The notes: generated by a model not told the origin, from the sequence alone. Positions 51,310 to 60,141 are shown, counted from the stretch's first letter. The stretch is 64,000 bases of DNA from Methanothermobacter wolfeii (GCF_025397995.1 NZ_CP104550.1:1640001-1704000); one strand, 5' to 3'. A program made the numbers and translations.

Positions 51310-52068
51310 CTAGATCAGTATCATTATAACAAGGATCATGAGTGAACTGAAGAACACTATGGTCCCCTTTATCATAACAACGGCACCATCATCCTCGACA
51401 ATGTAGGGTATACCGTAGGATAATGCTGCTGCAATCATTATCTTCATAACGCCCGCCAGGCTTGTGGTAAGTCCTGCAGTCATCTGTAGAAGCGTTGCAA
51501 GCAGGAATGAAATGATAACAACGGTGACTATGAGTATAACGGTATTCTGGAGGAGACCCTTTACAAGGGGGGCTACTGGAGTCCGATGTTCCTTCTTTGA
51601 GAGCAATCCCCTTGTACTGTTGCCGAGAACCGTGGTTGGGGGGCTGTAAACCTCAACCTCCTCTTCATCATAGTAACCTTCTTCATCCTCCTCTTCTTCA
51701 GGAGCCTGTATCCTCTTTGAGAATTCCTCTGCAATCTTAACAAGACCCTTCCGGTCTATAAGTTTCATGTTCCTCTTCACAGCATAGTTCCTGGCCTGTG
51801 ATGAGAAATCGGATGTGGTTACAATGACTATCTTGGATGCCTTCAGGGTCTTTGCAGCCATCTCCATCTCCTTGAGGACATCCATGCCAACCTTCCAGTT
51901 TTCATCATAATTTTTGCAGGCCACAACAACCCCGATATCCCCGAGGGTGGTTGGAAGAATACCATAGATATCGACTATATGCTGTGAGGTCCTGAAATCC
52001 TTGTAAACCTTGAACCCAGAATCCTCCATTACTTTGGCAATGAAATCAACCAGCTTTTTCTTCTTCAA
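51310..52068 (-). CDS. Mrr-like restriction-endonuclease-fold protein with C-terminal membrane spans
   Basis: A 252-aa protein. Residues 1-115 have the Mrr/PD-(D/E)xK-like pattern (DIYGILPTTLGDIGVVVACK with the acidic and Lys positions, IVIVTTSDFSSQARNYAVK). A strongly acidic linker (APEEEEDEEGYYDEEEVEV) and about three C-terminal helices follow (about 173-252). A membrane-tethered nuclease-fold protein of this kind is of unknown function. The TTG at 52068 has AAGGTGG 5 nt upstream; the GTG at 52077 lies inside that site. Confidence 0.7.
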   Translation of the reverse strand: MKKKKLVDFIAKVMEDSGFKVYKDFRTSQHIVDIYGILPTTLGDIGVVVACKNYDENWKVGMDVLKEMEMAAKTLKASKIVIVTTSDFSSQARNYAVKRNMKLIDRKGLVKIAEEFSKRIQAPEEEEDEEGYYDEEEVEVYSPPTTVLGNSTRGLLSKKEHRTPVAPLVKGLLQNTVILIVTVVIISFLLATLLQMTAGLTTSLAGVMKIMIAAALSYGIPYIVEDDGAVVMIKGTIVFFSSLMILVIMILI

Positions 52069-52160
52069 CTCTTCCACCTTCAGGGGTTAGACTTAATAGA
52101 CCTATGTTATAAGATATACTTAAAATTTCATATAGAAATCCAGGATCATGGGATGGTCAA

Positions 52161-52937
52161 ATGAAAATTCTGATAACTAATGATGATGGAGTGAACTCAT
52201 CAGGAATACTGGCAGCCAGAGACGCTGTCAGGGAACTTGGAGAGACACTGGTAGTGGCCCCGGCAACCCAGCAGAGCGGGATAGGCCATGCCCTGACACT
52301 ATTTGAACCGATAAGGGTGACTGAAGTTACACTCAGGGATGGATCAGACGCATATGCAGTCTCAGGGACACCAACCGATGCGGTGATCCTTGGAATATTT
52401 GAACTCATGGATGAAAAACCAGACCTTGTTATTTCAGGGATAAATATGGGTGAAAATCTTGGTAAATCCGAACTCACAACCTCCGGGACCATAGGGGCTG
52501 CGATGGAGGCTGCAGTTCATGGCGTGCCCTCCCTTGCAGTTTCACTCCAGGTTAGAAGCGGGGATATCAAGTTCCATGATGGGCATGTGGATGTTGATTT
52601 CTCGGTGGCTGCAGAAATCACCGGGCGTGTTGCAGAGAATATTCTGAGGAAGGGACTCCCTGATGGGGTTGACTTCCTCAACCTGAACATACCCTCCCAT
52701 CCATCATCCGATGAGGTGATGTTAACAAGGCTGGGGGACCGTATGTACAATGTCCATATCAAGAAGCGTCTTGATCCCAGGGGAAGGCCCTACTACTGGA
52801 TAGATGGGGATCCGGCGGGTGATGATGCACCCGGCACCGATGTCCATACACTGAAGGCTGAGAACAGGCCCACATTGACCCCTGTATCACTTGACTGCAC
52901 ATCAAGCCTTGATTTGATGGTTGACTGGCTTGAATAG
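52161..52937 (+). CDS. surE: 5'/3'-nucleotidase SurE
   Basis: A metal-dependent nucleoside monophosphatase, 258 aa. The N-terminal ITNDDGVNSSGILAARDAV has the DD metal pair, VSGTPTDAVILGIFEL lies near 70 and SGINMGENLGKSELTTSGT near 93, all characteristic. It stands alone; no binding site beyond GGGATGGTCAA is obvious. Confidence 0.95.
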   Translation: MKILITNDDGVNSSGILAARDAVRELGETLVVAPATQQSGIGHALTLFEPIRVTEVTLRDGSDAYAVSGTPTDAVILGIFELMDEKPDLVISGINMGENLGKSELTTSGTIGAAMEAAVHGVPSLAVSLQVRSGDIKFHDGHVDVDFSVAAEITGRVAENILRKGLPDGVDFLNLNIPSHPSSDEVMLTRLGDRMYNVHIKKRLDPRGRPYYWIDGDPAGDDAPGTDVHTLKAENRPTLTPVSLDCTSSLDLMVDWLE

Positions 52938-53095
52938 GCCACGAAAGTTCATGATATCATGTCACCAGGGGTACTGAAAGGTATTTTTGCTTTTTTAGAG
53001 GGGTGTTTAAGTTCCTATGAACACCTCCACTACCTTAACTATCCTTCAATCTGGTAGAGATCTGGGTATAAACCCGGAAAAACCTTTTTTAACAC

Positions 53096-53129
53096 AGCAC
53101 CTAATTCAGATAAAAAGCTTTAAGGTGCT
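53096..53129 (+). promoter_or_regulatory. Possible hairpin covering the ribosome binding site
   Basis: AGCACCT (53096-53102) is complementary to AGGTGCT (53123-53129), which includes the Shine-Dalgarno of the membrane-protein gene at 53136. The 7-bp stem could hide the site. Upstream, GGTGTT/AACACC near 53003-53027 forms another small hairpin. Confidence 0.35.
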
Positions 53130-53135
53130 TCTAGA

Positions 53136-53453
53136 ATGGTTTATGATGTTTTAACTCCTGCAGTTCCTGTAATTGCACTCTACATACTCACATATGGTCT
53201 TCAGAAACTGAAAATTGTAAATAGGGGCTTCCATGTTAACCTCTGGAATTTCATAATACTCCTTGCATTCACTGTCTCCGGGATTGGGGGTTTTGTACTC
53301 CTGATTCTCATTGATAATGGAATCAGATCATACCTTAACCCCCAGCTTCTTTACTGGCATGTTGAGGCGGGTATTGCCCTTACGGTTATCACCATCTTCC
53401 ATTTCCACTACTACCCTGGTAGTATAAGTAGAATAATGGGGGCCGGGAGATGA
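53136..53453 (+). CDS. Small membrane protein with conserved histidines, first of pair
   Basis: A 105-aa protein with three membrane spans (about 8-25, 37-60, 72-92). The stretch WNFIILLAFTVSGIGGFVL to LYWHVEAG and FHFHYY aligns with the next gene's membrane half (WNILLTVGYAGTGFTGMML, TYWHAELA, FIHIHLY). The paired His-containing helices resemble DUF4405/cytochrome b561-like heme-binding modules, but this genus is considered cytochrome-free, so the cofactor is open. Its stop overlaps the next ATG (ATGA). Confidence 0.7.
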   Translation: MVYDVLTPAVPVIALYILTYGLQKLKIVNRGFHVNLWNFIILLAFTVSGIGGFVLLILIDNGIRSYLNPQLLYWHVEAGIALTVITIFHFHYYPGSISRIMGAGR

Positions 53454-54094
53454 AGAGGCGGATCCTAAGGTATCTGCCGGTACCATTCCTTGGCGGAGTG
53501 CTGTCTTCAGTGGATTTGGTCTGCGGGGCCTCATGCCCCTATGGCCTTGTGAATGACCCGTACCCTGGTCAGTGTCCAAGGTTCACGGATATGAATGGTG
53601 ATGGTATATGTGACCTTTCACAGGTAAATGGAGCAGCAGATTACAGTGCAGATGATGATAATCCACAGAAACCCGCCGAAACCGATCAAGGAGATGTTAA
53701 CGCATCTGACACAGCAAACACTTCTGAGGGACTGGTGGATGATGGTGCGGATCATCTCTCTCAGCATGATACTGATTACCATGTGATACCCATCAGCATC
53801 ATGATAACAGGGACCTACCTCCTGACCCATTACCTTTTCAGCAGGGGGTACCTCACAAGATCAGGGCACAGAAGGACATGGAACATCCTTCTAACAGTAG
53901 GATACGCAGGCACAGGGTTCACAGGAATGATGCTCATAGTCTTCATAAGGCTCGGTATAAGAACGATTTTAAACCCTGCAGTCACATACTGGCATGCTGA
54001 ATTAGCCGTACTCATGGTTATGGCCACATTCATACACATACACCTCTACCGGAAGCCACTGCTCAGCATGTTCAGGCAGGTGTTCTCCAGTTGA
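53450..54094 (+). CDS. Membrane protein with Cys/Asp-rich extracytoplasmic motif, second of pair
   Basis: A 214-aa protein. After an N-terminal signal-like segment comes CGASCPYGLVNDPYPGQCPR followed by FTDMNGDGICDLSQ, four cysteines with an EF-hand-like DMNGDGICD calcium loop. An acidic spacer (about 70-115) and three membrane spans follow, homologous to the preceding protein and with the same His positions. The pair may form a membrane redox or metal-sensing unit. Translationally coupled through ATGA. No family with known function is recognised. Confidence 0.7.
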   Translation: MKRRILRYLPVPFLGGVLSSVDLVCGASCPYGLVNDPYPGQCPRFTDMNGDGICDLSQVNGAADYSADDDNPQKPAETDQGDVNASDTANTSEGLVDDGADHLSQHDTDYHVIPISIMITGTYLLTHYLFSRGYLTRSGHRRTWNILLTVGYAGTGFTGMMLIVFIRLGIRTILNPAVTYWHAELAVLMVMATFIHIHLYRKPLLSMFRQVFSS

Positions 54095-54127
54095 TGGGCC
54101 CAGGAGGTATCCTAATGGACAGGGACA

Positions 54128-54253
54128 GTGCATGAGTGCAGGGTTTGCAGGACAAATCTGGAGATCAGACCAGGTACGGAGTACTTGGTAATGGCTGCAG
54201 TTCTCGAGGCAGCATACCACAACACAAAAAGGCATATCTGCAGATGTCCATAA
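54128..54253 (+). CDS. Possible 41-aa Cys-rich small protein
   Basis: A GTG-initiated frame encoding CRVCRTNLEIRPGTEYLVMA near the N-terminus and ICRCP at the end, so paired cysteines at both ends (C4/C7 and C38/C40) could bind zinc. Codon use looks like that of real genes here, but the binding site (GGGA) is weak. It is small enough to be chance. Confidence 0.3.
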   Translation: MHECRVCRTNLEIRPGTEYLVMAAVLEAAYHNTKRHICRCP

Positions 54254-54319
54254 TTATCTTTAAGATTGTCGCCAGGAAGGCGCCCTCTATGAGGGGCACT
54301 TCACGGATCAGTGATTTCA

Positions 54320-54603
54320 ATGAAGAAGTTGTTGTGGTGGCTTCTTGCAGGGACCCGCGGAGGTCATAACCGTGCAAGATAATCAGGATGCTTCATAAGA
54401 GACCATACAATACAAATCAGCTTTCAGAGGCACTTAAACTGGACTATAAGACTGTTCAGCATCATATAAAGGTCCTTGAGAAGAACAGTATCATAGTGGG
54501 GGCAGGGGATCGATATGGGAGGATGTACTTCCTATCAGACAGAATGGAGGAGAACTATCATCTATTTGAGGAAATATGGAATAAAATGGGGAGCAGTGAT
54601 TGA
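54320..54603 (+). pseudogene. Winged-helix regulator broken by a one-base deletion
   Basis: From ATG 54320 (GTGAT 4 nt upstream) the frame reads MKKLLWWLLAGTRGGHNRAR and stops at TAA 54380. In the next frame the family sequence continues directly: IIRMLHKRPYNTNQLSEALK, LDYKTVQHHIKVLEKN, ending at 54603. Adding one A after AGA (54377-54379) rejoins the two into a 95-aa archaeal winged-helix protein of ArsR-like type. The second part could reinitiate at ATG 54388, 6 nt after the stop, but would lack helix 1. It is immediately followed by a small membrane-protein gene. Confidence 0.75.
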
Positions 54604-54924
54604 ATGAAAGGTCATGGACGCAATATTGGGGTAATCGGGGACCCTCATCTTACATTCCTTGCTGCTGTGGTGGGCATCCTCAATGTTTTCATACTCCTTA
54701 TAATGCTTGGCGTTTACATATCAGGGTACCGCAAGGTTAAGTCAAGCTTCACCAGGGGCCTTGTGGGCTTCACCGTTCTTCTCATACTTCAGAACCTTAT
54801 ATTCATAGGTTTTATGGTAACCAGGGAAGGCTTCAGGGGTCATGGACTTGGAATGCCCCTTTTGAGCGTGAATCTATGTCAGCTGTCAGCCATCCTCATC
54901 CTCCTGAAAATAACATGGCAATGA
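54604..54924 (+). CDS. Small three-span membrane protein next to winged-helix gene
   Basis: A 106-aa protein with three membrane helices (about 14-40, 50-72, 85-104). The ATG directly abuts the stop of the winged-helix gene, so expression depends on the same transcript. The family is unrecognised; a regulator/membrane protein pairing is common in archaea, suggesting joint function in sensing. If the regulator is truly broken, this gene may be uncontrolled. Confidence 0.65.
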   Translation: MKGHGRNIGVIGDPHLTFLAAVVGILNVFILLIMLGVYISGYRKVKSSFTRGLVGFTVLLILQNLIFIGFMVTREGFRGHGLGMPLLSVNLCQLSAILILLKITWQ

Positions 54925-55078
54925 AATTTTTTAAGGCATGAGGATTCTCTGACCATGATGGTTAAAATCAGGAGGAGGGCATCTGCTGAATGACGCCTCA
55001 GATGGTGATGGGACTTCTATGTGAAGTATATATATGGATGAGTGCATAGTTAATTTAAACCGGTTAAAGGGGATTGCA

Positions 55079-55282
55079 ATGAAAAATGATGATAATGAAT
55101 TCAAGGTTAACCGTCAGTTCCTCAGGTTTAAAAATAAGGATGTAATCCTGACATTAAAGAATAATGAGGAAGCCACTGGCAGACTGATATCAATTGATAA
55201 TTACCTCAACACAGTCCTTGAGACAGAAAATGGCCTGCAGTTCATTAAGGGGACCAAGATAGCATTCATTGCCATGCCATGA
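55079..55282 (+). CDS. Sm-like (Lsm) protein
   Basis: A 67-aa Sm-fold RNA-binding protein. The Sm1 region is KDVILTLKNNEEATGRLISI to DNYLNTVLE; the Sm2 region is IKGTKIAFIAMP. It differs from the canonical archaeal SmAP1, so it is a second or third paralogue. ATG 55079 has GGGGAT upstream, and the TATA box TATATATA near 55027-55034 rules out the longer frame from 55034. Confidence 0.82.
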   Translation: MKNDDNEFKVNRQFLRFKNKDVILTLKNNEEATGRLISIDNYLNTVLETENGLQFIKGTKIAFIAMP

Positions 55283-55331
55283 TTTCTCCATGAATGCTTG
55301 AAGGCCCTTAACCTAATTTTCAGGTGAAGGA

Positions 55332-55403
55332 ATGATCCTCGGGTTCACCGGGTGTCATTCACATTTAATTCTGATACTGGCCGGAGCTTTATCAGAAAGT
55401 TGA
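55332..55403 (+). CDS. Possible 23-aa hydrophobic peptide
   Basis: A good site (AGGTGA, 5 nt spacing) precedes ATG 55332, and the frame encodes ILGFTGCHSHLILILAGALS before TGA. It lies alone in the 245-nt gap after the Lsm gene. No recognisable family; the site is the main support. Confidence 0.25.
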   Translation: MILGFTGCHSHLILILAGALSES

Positions 55404-55528
55404 ATCAGTGATTGATAGAGGAATACTTACCTGCAGGTTTATAATCAGCGCAGGTTCAGCCCCAAGCATTCCATTAATGACGGATCAAAAACTTCATCTC
55501 CATGACACGGATTTCTGGGAATGGAGCC

Positions 55529-55810
55529 ATGAGAATTGTATGGGAAAAGACTCCTGAAAGAGAGGATGAAGTTAAAGTAGCGGAATTCATTGAGGGTAAG
55601 ATCAAAATAATCCAGGATCTGCTTCTTATATATATCAGGGAGGGTCTCTCGGCCCTCTCATTCACACCCCAGCCCTTGGGAGGCAGCTTCTACACATGTG
55701 AAATAAAGTACCACAGGCATGACAGGAGGTACATTATCAACGTGTGGGATGGTGTAAGGGTTGGGGACGGCCTCCCGGTCATCTATGGCTATCTGGACTA
55801 CCATGAGTGA
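55529..55810 (+). CDS. Conserved-looking small protein, unknown function
   Basis: A 93-aa soluble protein with a charged helical N-terminal half (EREDEVKVAEFIEGKIKIIQ) and a beta-rich C-terminal half (GGSFYTCEIKYHRHDRRYII, NVWDGVRVGDG). No domain is recognised. ATG 55529 has TGGAG upstream; a longer frame from 55502 lacks a site. It is convergent with the marker protein 12 gene. Confidence 0.6.
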   Translation: MRIVWEKTPEREDEVKVAEFIEGKIKIIQDLLLIYIREGLSALSFTPQPLGGSFYTCEIKYHRHDRRYIINVWDGVRVGDGLPVIYGYLDYHE

Positions 55811-55822
55811 CCAGGGCAGGGT

Positions 55823-56815
55823 TCATATTTCAACTTCTATTCCAAGTATATTCCTGCTGCCGCCATGGATATCCCTTGCTATCTGGGCGCTGCCCATGGA
55901 CCCGGATGTGGCATCTATCCTCCGCACCTCTGCAATGTCCTCCACATTCTCCCTGAGTTTTCCATAAAAGTCAAAGGGTTCAACCATGGAACCAACCGAG
56001 CCCGTCAGTACGATTCCATCAACCCTGCTGGATATCCCTGCAAGGCCCCATATCTCCATCGCAATGGTCATCAGCATGGTTTCAAGGGCGAGTTCAGCCC
56101 TCCTGTCACCATCAAGGTACATTGAGAGCAGTTCATCCTTTGCACGGGACACCCGCGTCTCTATACCCGCAACCTTAACGGCACCTGCATGGGAGAAGCA
56201 CTCATTGGCAGTTTTCTCACCGTCATCTATTTTCCTGAGCATCTCAAGGTCCAGGGGACCGTGTATGATGCCCATGGCTCCAAGACATGCATCCATGGCC
56301 CCTGTGATCTTCCCGTCCTCTATGAGCATGGTGACGGTGTTGGAGCTTATGTCCGATACTATCATGTTCTCCCAGCCGGTTTCAAGGTAGGCGTTGTAGC
56401 ATATGCTCACCTTTTCAGGGCTTGCATGGTGGGAGTAGGCCGCCCGGAACCTCTCATCAAGGCATGGTGTGTTGCGGTGAAGGCCCGGAATCAGGACCGT
56501 GGGTATGCCTGACTTCTCTATTTCACTGTAAACTGCTGTTCCACCACCGGTAACCTTACCGGCGCCTCCAATTGAGATTATACCCCTGTTTTTAACCCTC
56601 TCAATTGGTTTTATCGTTGTGATGGCATCACCCATCGCATAGGTGATGGCCATGAGTCTTATATCATCAAGGGAAACCCTTTCCTTTAGCTCCTCAAGGG
56701 CAGAGACCCGCCCCGCTGAGAGGTCTTCCCTTCCGATCTTGAAGTGCTCTGCCCCGTCTCCGAGGATGGTGAAGGATACGCCGGTGGTCCCATGATCCAT
56801 ACCCACAAATACCAA
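55823..56815 (-). CDS. Methanogenesis marker protein 12 (UPF0285)
   Basis: A 330-aa protein with an ASKHA (sugar kinase/acetate kinase-like) ATPase fold: GMDHGTTGVSFTIL at the N-terminus, IVSDISSNTVTMLIEDG near 150 and GIVLTGSVGSM near 280. It matches the methanogen-restricted family known as marker protein 12; the reaction is unknown. TTG 56815 with GGTGAT 4 nt upstream is preferred to the GTG at 56824 inside the site. It lies 20 nt after ilvC, apparently in the ilv operon. Confidence 0.85.
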   Translation of the reverse strand: MVFVGMDHGTTGVSFTILGDGAEHFKIGREDLSAGRVSALEELKERVSLDDIRLMAITYAMGDAITTIKPIERVKNRGIISIGGAGKVTGGGTAVYSEIEKSGIPTVLIPGLHRNTPCLDERFRAAYSHHASPEKVSICYNAYLETGWENMIVSDISSNTVTMLIEDGKITGAMDACLGAMGIIHGPLDLEMLRKIDDGEKTANECFSHAGAVKVAGIETRVSRAKDELLSMYLDGDRRAELALETMLMTIAMEIWGLAGISSRVDGIVLTGSVGSMVEPFDFYGKLRENVEDIAEVRRIDATSGSMGSAQIARDIHGGSRNILGIEVEI

Positions 56816-56835
56816 GCCAATCACCGCTTAAGGGA

Positions 56836-57822
56836 TTACTTTTCAAGTCCACAGAGTTTCCTGAGCTTTGAGCCGACGTCCTCTATTTCAAGGTCACCCT
56901 CAAGGTCCCTCATCCTCTTGAGCATGGGGGCTCCGGCCCTGTTTTCAAGGGCCCATTCCTTGGCGAACTTACCGTTCTGAATCTCTTCAAGTATTTTCTC
57001 CATTTCCCTGGCGGTGTCCTCTGTTATAACCCTTCTCCGTCTTGTGAGGCCTCCGAATTCTGCGGTGTTACTGACGTTCTCCCACATACCCTGGAATCCC
57101 CTCTCATAGATGAGGTCAACTATGAGTTTCAGTTCATGGCAGGTTTCGAAGTAGGCTATCTCAGGCTGGTACCCTGCCCTTACAAGGGTCCTGAAGGCCG
57201 TGTTTATGAGTTCGGTGACACCCCCGCAGAGCACCACCTGTTCACCGAAGAGGTCTGTCTCTGTTTCCTCCTTGAATGTTGTCTCAAGGACGCCTGCACG
57301 TGCAAGTCCACATGCCTTTGCCATTGCAAGGGCCTGTTCAAGGGCGTCTCCTGTTGCATCCACCTCAACGGCCACAAGGCCAGGGATACCGAAGCCCTCA
57401 AGGTAGGTTCTTCTGACCATCGCACCCGGGCCCTTGGGGGCTACCATGGTAACGTTAACGCCTTCAGGGGCCTTTATGTATCCGTAGTGTATGTTGTAGC
57501 CGTGTGAGAATGAAATGGTGTTTCCTTCGGTAAGGTATGGTTTGATGGACTGCTCGAATACTGTTTCCTGGATCTCATCAGGGATGAGGATGTGTATTAT
57601 GTCGGCCTCCCTGGCGGCGTCTTCGATGGTCATGACGTTCATCCCATCATCCTTGGCCTTTTTCCATGAACTTCCACCCCTCCTCAGACCAACTATAACG
57701 TTGAGTCCACTATCAGCCATGTTCATTGCCTGCGCTTCTCCCTGGCTTCCATAACCAATGACAGCTATCTTTTTATCTGCAATTATACCCATATCAATGT
57801 CGTTTTCATAATAGATCTTCAT
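56836..57822 (-). CDS. ilvC: Ketol-acid reductoisomerase
   Basis: NAD(P)H- and Mg-dependent second step of valine/isoleucine synthesis, class I, 328 aa. [19 protein letters not shown] near 21 is the nucleotide site; [20 protein letters not shown] near 130 and [15 protein letters not shown] near 190 carry substrate and metal ligands. GAGGAGGTTT precedes the ATG. Third gene of ilvB-ilvN-ilvC. Confidence 0.96.
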   Translation of the reverse strand: MKIYYENDIDMGIIADKKIAVIGYGSQGEAQAMNMADSGLNVIVGLRRGGSSWKKAKDDGMNVMTIEDAAREADIIHILIPDEIQETVFEQSIKPYLTEGNTISFSHGYNIHYGYIKAPEGVNVTMVAPKGPGAMVRRTYLEGFGIPGLVAVEVDATGDALEQALAMAKACGLARAGVLETTFKEETETDLFGEQVVLCGGVTELINTAFRTLVRAGYQPEIAYFETCHELKLIVDLIYERGFQGMWENVSNTAEFGGLTRRRRVITEDTAREMEKILEEIQNGKFAKEWALENRAGAPMLKRMRDLEGDLEIEDVGSKLRKLCGLEK

Positions 57823-57869
57823 ATAAAACCTCCTCAGAACTGATTATTTGATTTAAAAAATAAATATGT

Positions 57870-58367
57870 TCATATTGTCCGGCTTCCACGGGACATTGCA
57901 GTGGGACCCGTCCTTGCAAGTTCCTTGATTCCAAAGGCCTTCAAGAGTTCCAGGAAGGCATCGATCTTCTCGGAGTCCCCTGTAACCTCGACAGTCATGG
58001 TCTCGGGACTTACATCTATTATACGGCCCCTGAAGATGTTGGCGTACTGTATTATCTCTGCCCTTATCTTTTCAGAGGGTACATGGACCTTGACCATGCA
58101 GAGCTCCCTTTTAACGGTCCCTGAGGGCTCAAGGTCCCGGACCTTTATGACGTCTATGAGCTTGTTGAGCTGCTTGGTTATCTGTTCAAGAACCCTGTCA
58201 TCTCCCCTTGCAATTATGGTCATCCTTGCAATACCCGGTGTTTCGGATTCACCTACGGTTATGTTCTCAATGTTGAACCCCCTCCTTGTGAAGAGGCCCG
58301 CCACCCTCTGCAGGACACCCGGCCTGTGTTCAACAAGGGCGCTTATGATGTGTGTGTCTGGCTCCAT
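57870..58367 (-). CDS. ilvN: Acetolactate synthase small (regulatory) subunit
   Basis: A 165-aa ACT-domain regulator of acetolactate synthase that confers branched-chain amino acid feedback. The N-terminal ACT domain reads ISALVEHRPGVLQRVAGLFT and RRGFNIENITVGESE; the C-terminal domain follows from about 80. ATG 58367 has GGGGGTGAG upstream and begins 1 nt after the ilvB stop. Confidence 0.94.
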   Translation of the reverse strand: MEPDTHIISALVEHRPGVLQRVAGLFTRRGFNIENITVGESETPGIARMTIIARGDDRVLEQITKQLNKLIDVIKVRDLEPSGTVKRELCMVKVHVPSEKIRAEIIQYANIFRGRIIDVSPETMTVEVTGDSEKIDAFLELLKAFGIKELARTGPTAMSRGSRTI

Positions 58368-58368
58368 C

Positions 58369-60096
58369 CTACTCACCCCCCTCTTTCTCTGGCCTGTAGT
58401 TTAACTCCCCTGGATACTCCCTTTCAACACGGTATTCCCCTATTATCTCTGTAAGACCGCACCCTGGCGGCACCATTGGGAGTATCTCATCAGGGTCTAT
58501 GATTATATCCAGGAGTACGGGTTCACCTGACTTTATTGCCCTGCTGAGGGCTTCCTGTGTTTCTCCTGGTTTTTCTATTCTTTCAGCTTCAACTCCGAAG
58601 GACTCCGCCAGCCTGACAAAGTCAGGGACCTCGCCAAGGTGTGTGTGTGACATTCTCTCATCATAGAAGAGGCGCTGCCACTGGGCAACCATTCCAAGGT
58701 GCCGGTTGTCCATTACACATATAACGAGGGGTATATCGTACTCCCTTATGGTTGCAAGGTCCTGGCAGACCATGAGGAAACCTCCATCACCACATACAGC
58801 AACCACATCGTTATCAGGGAGAGCCACCTTGGCTCCGATGGCGGCCGGGAAACCGAATCCCATGGTTCCAAGACCACCCGAGGATATGAACTTCCTGGGG
58901 GTCCTTGATGTATAGAAGTGGGCCATCCACATCTGGTTCTGGCCGACATCAGTTGTGACGATGGTTTCATCATCAAGGACCTGGCTTATCTCCTTTATAA
59001 CCTGCTGTGGTTTGAGGGGTACGTCATCGTAGCTCATCCTGGGCATGCAGCTGTTCCTGAACTCCTGGACACTTCTGAGCCATTCATTACTCCGGGGTTC
59101 TGCACCTTCAAGGTAGGATATGAGTTCTGCAAGGACATTAACTGCATCACCCACGATTGGCACGTCGACTGCAACGTTCTTACCTATCTCAGCCGGGTCT
59201 ATGTCTATATGTATTATGCTGGCCTTCGGGGCGAATTCAGCCACATTACCTGTTGTACGATCAGAGAACCTGCATCCGACTGCTATGAGGCAGTCACATT
59301 TATCCACGGTGAGGTTGGCGACCTTGCGACCGTGCATCCCCAGCATACCCAGGGATGATGGATGGTCCTCAGGGAATGAGCCCTTACCCAGGAGGGTTGT
59401 GGTTACAGGTGCATTTATGAGTTCTGATAATCTTTTAACTTCTTCTGAAGCCCCTGATATTATAACTCCACCCCCGGCCAGGATAACAGGCTTCTCGGAC
59501 CTCTTTATGAGTTCAGCTGCCCTTTTTATCTGCAGGGGGTGTCCCCTGAGTGTTGGTTTGTAGCCTGGAAGTTCAGGCATGGTTTCATCGTATTCTTCAA
59601 TTTCCTGTTCCTGCACATCCTTCGGCAGGTCTATGACCACCGGACCCGGTCTTCCTGTCCTTGCTATGTGGAAGCTTGCCCTGACCATTTCAGGTATCTC
59701 ACTGGCATCTGAGGGCTGGAAGCTGTGTTTCGTGATGGGCATGGTTATCCCTATCATATCCACCTCCTGGAAGGCATCGTTCCCGATGAGGTGTGTGGGG
59801 ACCTGTCCGGCTATGGCAACCACCGGGGAGGAGTCCATGTATGCTGTTGCGATGCCTGTCACGAGGTTTGTGGCCCCGGGCCCTGATGTTGCTATGCACA
59901 CACCAACCTTTCCTGAGGCCCTTGCGTATCCGTCTGCAGCGTGGGCCGCGCACTGCTCATGTCTTACAAGGATGTGTCTTAGTTCAGAATCATAGAGCAT
60001 ATCATAGAGTGGCAGTAGCTGTCCACCGGGATACCCGAATACGGTGTCTGCTCCCTGATCCAGAAGTGATCTGATTATTGCCTGGCCACCTTTCAT
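58369..60096 (-). CDS. ilvB: Acetolactate synthase large (catalytic) subunit
   Basis: A ThDP-dependent enzyme making acetolactate and acetohydroxybutyrate, 575 aa. It has GADTVFGYPGGQLLPLYDML near 14, the ThDP catalytic Glu in RHEQCAAHAADGYAR near 46, an FAD-binding middle domain and the ThDP motif CGDGGFLMVCQDLATIREYD near 435. ATG 60096 has AGGTGTT upstream; the 81-residue extension to 60339 runs through the promoter. It heads ilvBNC. Confidence 0.96.
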   Translation of the reverse strand: MKGGQAIIRSLLDQGADTVFGYPGGQLLPLYDMLYDSELRHILVRHEQCAAHAADGYARASGKVGVCIATSGPGATNLVTGIATAYMDSSPVVAIAGQVPTHLIGNDAFQEVDMIGITMPITKHSFQPSDASEIPEMVRASFHIARTGRPGPVVIDLPKDVQEQEIEEYDETMPELPGYKPTLRGHPLQIKRAAELIKRSEKPVILAGGGVIISGASEEVKRLSELINAPVTTTLLGKGSFPEDHPSSLGMLGMHGRKVANLTVDKCDCLIAVGCRFSDRTTGNVAEFAPKASIIHIDIDPAEIGKNVAVDVPIVGDAVNVLAELISYLEGAEPRSNEWLRSVQEFRNSCMPRMSYDDVPLKPQQVIKEISQVLDDETIVTTDVGQNQMWMAHFYTSRTPRKFISSGGLGTMGFGFPAAIGAKVALPDNDVVAVCGDGGFLMVCQDLATIREYDIPLVICVMDNRHLGMVAQWQRLFYDERMSHTHLGEVPDFVRLAESFGVEAERIEKPGETQEALSRAIKSGEPVLLDIIIDPDEILPMVPPGCGLTEIIGEYRVEREYPGELNYRPEKEGGE

Positions 60097-60141
60097 TGGT
60101 AACACCTGAACCAATTTATCATTATTATTAATGACATATTT

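Noticed and set aside
54115-54135. Six-codon frame after a strong AGGAGG site
   Set aside because: Too short to support as a gene; the following codons in frame do not resemble a protein family.
60094-60136. Short frame upstream of ilvB beginning MSLIIMI and overlapping the ilvB start, considered as an ilv leader peptide
   Set aside because: The likely TATA box (60142-60155) puts the transcription start at about 60120-60127, downstream of its ATG, so the Leu/Ile codons would not be transcribed.
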